Positions 59,829-64,000 of a stretch of 64,000 nucleotides of DNA are shown here, in pieces. How positions within the stretch are numbered: the first letter of the stretch is position 1; every line of letters begins with the position of its first letter. The translations under genes were made by a program, and so were the position numbers. The stretch covers positions 1,674,001 through 1,738,000 of the forward strand of contig NC_059407.1 in assembly GCF_905220565.1 (NCBI RefSeq), written 5' to 3'. The stretch comes from Melitaea cinxia. Taxonomy: Eukaryota; Arthropoda; Insecta; Lepidoptera; Nymphalidae. Below the pieces are notes generated by a model. The model was not told where the DNA came from, ran no database searches, and saw only the letters and a list, made by a program, of their open reading frames with translations.

Positions 59829-60025
59829 TAACCGACTTCAAAACAGGAAGAGTTTTTGGAAACCAGTCAAATTGTGACTGGTTTTTTGTACGTAATTTAC
59901 CTCATTACTTTTTACTGGGAGTATCAATTTTGATGGTTCTTTTTTAAAACTGGTGCTCGTCAGGTTTTGTAAACTTAAGTAAGACCTAACGGGTAGTTTT
60001 TGAGTTATGTGTATTTAATTTACTT
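59829..60025 (+). mobile_element. Diverged family D fragment
   Basis: TTAACCGACTTCAAAACAGG start and CTTTTTACTGGGAGTATCAA. It also holds an inserted pair of ACCAGTC..GACTGGT bases that forms a small hairpin near 59861-59882. Confidence 0.6.
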
Positions 60026-60046
60026 CGACTATATACATCATAACAA

Positions 60047-60200
60047 CAACAAAGCTAGCCCTGCGGTTACCAACCCGTCTGTCCAGCGTGGTGACAATGG
60101 GCAAAACACGTGAGTTTACGCCATTTTGGCGTGAACTTGTGGAGGCCTATGTCCAGCAGTGGACTGCGATAGGGTGTGTGTGTGTATGTGTGTATACCAT
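60047..60200 (+). mobile_element. Family B 3' tail with GT run
   Basis: AACAAAGCTAGCCCTGCGGT to GAGGCCTATGTCCAGCAGTG, then a GTGTGT-type simple tail. Confidence 0.8.
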
Positions 60201-60261
60201 CACATCCTTTTCATAATATCACTCGACGAATCAAATTTTATTGTATTTTACAACAACTTAC

Positions 60262-60456
60262 CTCAGCAGCGATGTAAGCAGGTATGACTGATAGTAGAAG
60301 GCTCTCTTGTTGTTCCCTCTCACATTCCAGTTTCACACGTTGTTCTAGACACGTTCTTGTACCAGCGAACGTGTTCCGATGGGCTCTCTCGGTAAGGGCT
60401 CGATAGTAGAGCCCAATACCACTTGCTGATAACAGCAACGCCAGTTCACAAATAAG
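60262..60456 (-). CDS. Ac76E: Adenylyl cyclase, downstream internal exon
   Basis: 195 bases, acceptor TTTGTTTAATAG, donor GAG|GTAAGT. It encodes 65 residues: the last helix of the first membrane bundle and the conserved linker into the first catalytic domain. Both boundaries are phase 0. Confidence 0.88.
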
Positions 60457-63400
60457 CTATTAAACAAATGAAAACGATTATTTTATTAACCGACTAAAGA
60501 AGAAAAGGGAGAAGTTCTCAATACGACTCTGTTTTTTAATGCAGGATACCTCATAACTTGTGTTGGTGTACCAATTTTGATTACTCCTTTTTTAATTGAA
60601 AACTTGTTTGTGTATATTTTTGTGTGTCGTAGAAAACGAGACTTGTAAAAATTTTCGATATATCTGTATTATCGATATTCGTTATTCTATATTCGTTAGT
60701 TATGGACATTCGATATTCGTTAATTATGGACATTAAGGGTATTATTACTATTCAATTATTATGTATGTAAATCTTCACTCCAGACTAATATCCCATATAC
60801 AATTCTGCAGATTAATATTTATAAATCAAAGAATTAATTTAAATTAAAAATGCGATTACGAAAAATGTATATCAATTAATTTTTATATTTATAACTTATG
60901 AGACTTCATAAAAATATTCCTAAAGAATAAATTAGGATAAGGAAAACAATTTTCAGCAAAGATAGATTAAAGAACATACGTAAACCAGGCTTAGGTATAT
61001 ATGAAGGTTATTTATATTTAAGCATATTAATATTGTTATAGCAATTGGAAATGTTCTTTTTGCAACTGACAGCTTGTCTATTGCTACAAGGTTTTTTAAT
61101 AGAAAAATAATATTTTCTCTCAAAGAATCCTGGACAGCGTTTAAAACAATTTCGTACGAATAAAATTATTATTATATTTGAAAAGATATGCATATGTATA
61201 CGTGGGGTTCATTTTATATCTTAATGGTTAACATTTTAAAATTATATTAAAATATTTAGTTTCTTTAATTACAATATATAATGAGACTTTGATTCTGAAT
61301 CTTTTAGTTAGTTTATGTTTTTTATTTACATTCGCTTTTAATTAATATAACGATTATAAGAATATTAATATTACGTTTGTGTTATTTAAACAAGCGCCTG
61401 CTACAAAACTAATAGCAAAAGCATTTATTTCATATATTGCGTTTTAACACTTGGGAACTTGGAATTTACGCTACTTGTCACGCGATGCAGGAAATTTTAT
61501 TAGTTAGAAAAATAACTTTAAGGAAAAATCAAAAAACTGTTTCCTATTTGTACTAATTAAATGGAGGTCAAGATTTAAATCTAAACTTATAGATCTAAAT
61601 GTAGGTTTATAATAAAACTATAATTTGTAAAAATAATATATTTCATTGTATTTATATTTTTAACCGACTTCCAAAAAAGGAGGAGGTTCTCAATTCGACT
61701 GTATTTTTTTTTAATGTATGTTACATCAGAACTTTTGACTCGGTGGAGCGATTTCGACAAATTTTCTTTTAATCGAAAGGTGGTGTGTGCCAATTAGTCC
61801 CGTTTAAATTTATTTGAGATCTAACAACTACTTTTCGAGCTATATCTAGTAATGCGTTTTTACTTGACGCTTTTTTCGTCGACCTACGTTGTATTATACC
61901 GCATAACTTTCTACTGGATGTACCGATTTTGATATTTCTTTTTTTGTTGGAAAGGAGATATCTTTAGTTTGTTTTTAATTTAATCAAAAGCGGATGTTTA
62001 TCATTTTATTTTTATATCATTTATTATCACATTTAAATTTTATCAAGATCTGATAACTACTTTTTGAGTAATCTTTGATAACGCGAAGTTACTTGACTAT
62101 TTTTTCGTCGATCTACGTTGTATTACTCGTCGATGTAATTGAAGTCGGTTTTTTTTTCGTTTGCGAGCAAACACAATTATTTTCTATCAACCTATCTACT
62201 GCTGAATGTATGTATAAATTAAATTTGTCATGATTTAAGCCCTTACAAGAGCTATGACACTGGACACTTCTTATCCCGTAATTTAGTTCGGTTCCCTTGA
62301 GAAAATCGTATGTCCAAATGTATAATTGCAAGCGAAATAGCCGGTACAGATAATTAACAATAAAAATGGTTATTGTGGAAGTATCATTAATGAAAATATT
62401 TTAAGATATATTCTATATTTGTTTTATATTTAATTAAATATTTAGTTCTATAATGTACATGTAATATTTAGGGACTTTGAAACAAGTTACCATTACGTAA
62501 AGGTAAACGTAATTAGGTTTGTAATAATAACAAAGAAGAACTGGTAAAATGGTTATGATTTCTGGCATATTGTGGCCACAAATATATATAATAAAGAATA
62601 AATGAAGAAAATGTCTATAAAATATTAACAATAACCGTATTTTCGACTTATATTTCACAATTACTTGTAATTAAACTAGCAAACAGATACAAAATCATTA
62701 AAATAAATGTGCACCCAAAGTTATAATTATCTCTTATATTTCAAAGACATAATTCATCCGGGCGACCGCTTACGTCTTTACTTAGCGTATTATGTGTTCA
62801 CTGTAGAAATACGATAACATCCCACGGGAAAAGTTGTTGCGGAAAGTTAGATACGATACTTTTGTAGACAATCTTAAGCTATGCTAGTCGCCAACTATTA
62901 ATCCGAATCTATTATAGATTCATTACCATTCAAGCTACTAAATTGTAAATGATATTCTTGTCGTTGAAAACTATATGGCCATGAAATCACACAAATGAAT
63001 TAATCATATAAGTATTTGAACTGGAATAAAACAATACTTTCATCGTCTAACTTGTTATTGTACTTTTAGTTTTTTTTTTTTTGGAATGTTAATTAATGTG
63101 AATTATTTGAAATGTTAATTATTTTAATAAAGAATAAATAAATCATATCAACAAAAACCCCAACAGCTTTGTAATTTGTTAGAGAAAAACTGTCATAAAA
63201 GACGCATTATCTCGAGAGATAGAAGTTTGAGATGATTAAGAAACTTTTCCCTCGAAGTTGGATGCATTTAACCGCATTTCTTGAAACTTATAATAAAATC
63301 AACTAAACTTTACTTTATAAGAACTACGAGTACTACTGATGACTTATTTTGTTTATTAAGCCATAATATTTTAATAAACGTGTACTTATTCGTGTCTATG

Positions 63401-63948
63401 TATTAAATAATATACAATATGAAGACTATAATTGGACAAAATTCCGTTATGATCGTAGTGACAATGAGGCATCGTAAAACAACATTTGTTAATTGTTTTC
63501 ACCAAATTAACATTATTAAAAAATAATATATAACTATGTAAACTCATTTTATAAAAGGTATTTAAGATGATAATAATACTTCAATACTTGTATAAATACC
63601 AAAAATAAATAAATAACCAGTACCTATATGTAATGGATTAATTCTAAAAAGCTTAGTTGCTGCTATAACAATACTTCCATAATTGAAAATCTACTTTATA
63701 TCACTGACATAGGCTATTTTATATTACGTTACGGTTCATATTAAAGTGATATAAAATAGCCTATATATAATATATAATGCTACATAAAACGTGATAAAAT
63801 TTATAAACATATAGATTACCTGTTGATAGAACTGTCCTTCCTGGCCAGCCGGTCCTAAACCGATCGCCAAACCCATGTAAGCAAGGGTTAGAGCCGCAGC
63901 CAGGCCAAGGGCGATGGATCTTGCTATGGGCATCATTGTGTGCACCAT
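60262..63948 (-). CDS. Ac76E: Membrane adenylyl cyclase, two internal exons (Ac76E-like), partial
   Basis: Exons 63820-63948 and 60262-60456 join in phase 0 with good splice sites. Together they encode 108 residues. A hydrophobic helix (SIALGLAAALTLAYMGLAIG) and a short loop come first. A second helix (LALLLSASGIGLYY) follows, then the basic ERAHRNTF segment and the amphipathic RVKLECEREQQESLLLSVIP stretch leading to AYIAAE. This is the junction between the last helix of the first membrane domain and the first cytoplasmic domain of class III cyclases, which make cAMP under G-protein control. The ECEREQQ..LLLSVIPAYIAAE stretch matches, as I recall it, insect Ac76E better than other cyclases. 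The 5' exons lie beyond the window. The catalytic exons, expected at lower coordinates, were not found. Confidence 0.8.
60488..60605 (+). mobile_element. Diverged family D fragment in cyclase intron
   Basis: TTAACCGACTAAAGAAGAAA, AGTTCTCAATACGACTCTG and TACCTCATAACTTG in the usual order. It ends about 30 bases from the exon acceptor at 60456. Confidence 0.55.
60689..60734. repeat. Short tandem repeat, two units of ~24 bp
   Basis: TATTCGTTAGTTATGGACATT and TATTCGTTAATTATGGACATT are separated by CGA. Confidence 0.8.
61660..62181 (+). mobile_element. Family D repeat in cyclase intron
   Basis: TTAACCGACTTCCAAAAAAG to ATTGAAGTCGGTTTTTTTTT and the GTTTGCGAGCAAAC hairpin (62159-62172), then ACAATTAT. 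About 90 bases of the middle are missing relative to 8901-9508, and a short ATTTTATTTTTATATCAT-type insertion is present. Confidence 0.88.
62182..63690 (-). other. Remaining cyclase intron, nothing recognised
   Basis: AT-rich intronic sequence. No exon, RNA gene or known repeat copy is visible. Confidence 0.6.
63695..63764. repeat. Nested inverted repeats near the cyclase donor site
   Basis: ATAGGCTATTTTATAT (63709-63724) pairs perfectly with 63749-63764. An alternative left arm TTTATATCAC (63695-63704) pairs with 63746-63755. The structure lies ~55 bases into the intron after the exon at 63820-63948. Confidence 0.88.
63820..63948 (-). CDS. Ac76E: Adenylyl cyclase, upstream internal exon
   Basis: 129 bases. 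The acceptor TTTTTGTATTATTTGTAG is immediately before an ATG codon that is most likely internal, and the donor is CAACAG|GTAATC. It encodes 43 residues with one transmembrane helix and a Gly/Gln-rich loop. Confidence 0.8.
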
Positions 63949-64000
63949 CTACAAATAATACAAAAATTTATATGCTTATAGCAACTCACTACCAATGTTT

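Overview
This is an AT-rich stretch of insect nuclear DNA, most likely from a moth or butterfly. The evidence is a dense load of interspersed repeats of types I recognise from Lepidoptera: tRNA-headed SINEs with a GAGGCCTATGCCCAG-type tail, the CCGACTTC-ended element, and fragments beginning TAGCTGTGCCCGCG. The few real exons have GT/AG introns. No bacterial, organellar or intact viral genes are visible. Most open frames of 60-120 codons here are chance frames or frames inside repeats.

Layout. 1-23.45 kb holds no gene I can support. It contains SINEs, LINE tails, two degenerate LINE reverse-transcriptase C-termini (16.4-17.2 kb on +, 18.8-19.5 kb on -), a MITE with 19-bp inverted ends (15.76-16.00 kb) and a local duplication around 19.5-19.9 kb. 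From 23.76 to 51.19 kb on the + strand runs a five-exon gene, assembled here by matching splice sites and reading phase. It encodes a divergent SIAH/Seven-in-absentia-type E3 ubiquitin ligase of 372 residues (360 from the second Met). Its introns carry many repeats, including a 280-bp tandem array (31.35-32.45 kb), a GTGTGC microsatellite and a 133-bp MITE. 51.7-60.2 kb is repeat-filled and has no recognised gene. At 60.26-63.95 kb on the - strand lie two internal exons of a membrane adenylyl cyclase, closest by memory to insect Ac76E. They cover the end of the first membrane domain and the start of the first cytoplasmic domain.

How the genes relate. The SIAH-like gene (+) and the adenylyl cyclase (-) point toward each other. 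The remaining catalytic exons of the cyclase should lie at lower coordinates on the - strand, but I could not find them. Either the SIAH-like gene sits inside a cyclase intron of more than 60 kb, or the cyclase is broken or misassembled here. No functional link between the two genes is implied.

Repeat families, named for this report: SINE-1 (tRNA-headed), SINE-2 (a second tRNA-headed type), A (head GGAGCAGCCCGACTGGGG, end TTTGCCGACCTAGT), B (long LINE-like 3' tail), C (ends in AACTTTATTCAAATAGGC in reverse), D (CCGACTTC inverted ends), E (TAGCTGTGCCCGCG start). These labels are descriptive and were not matched to a repeat library.
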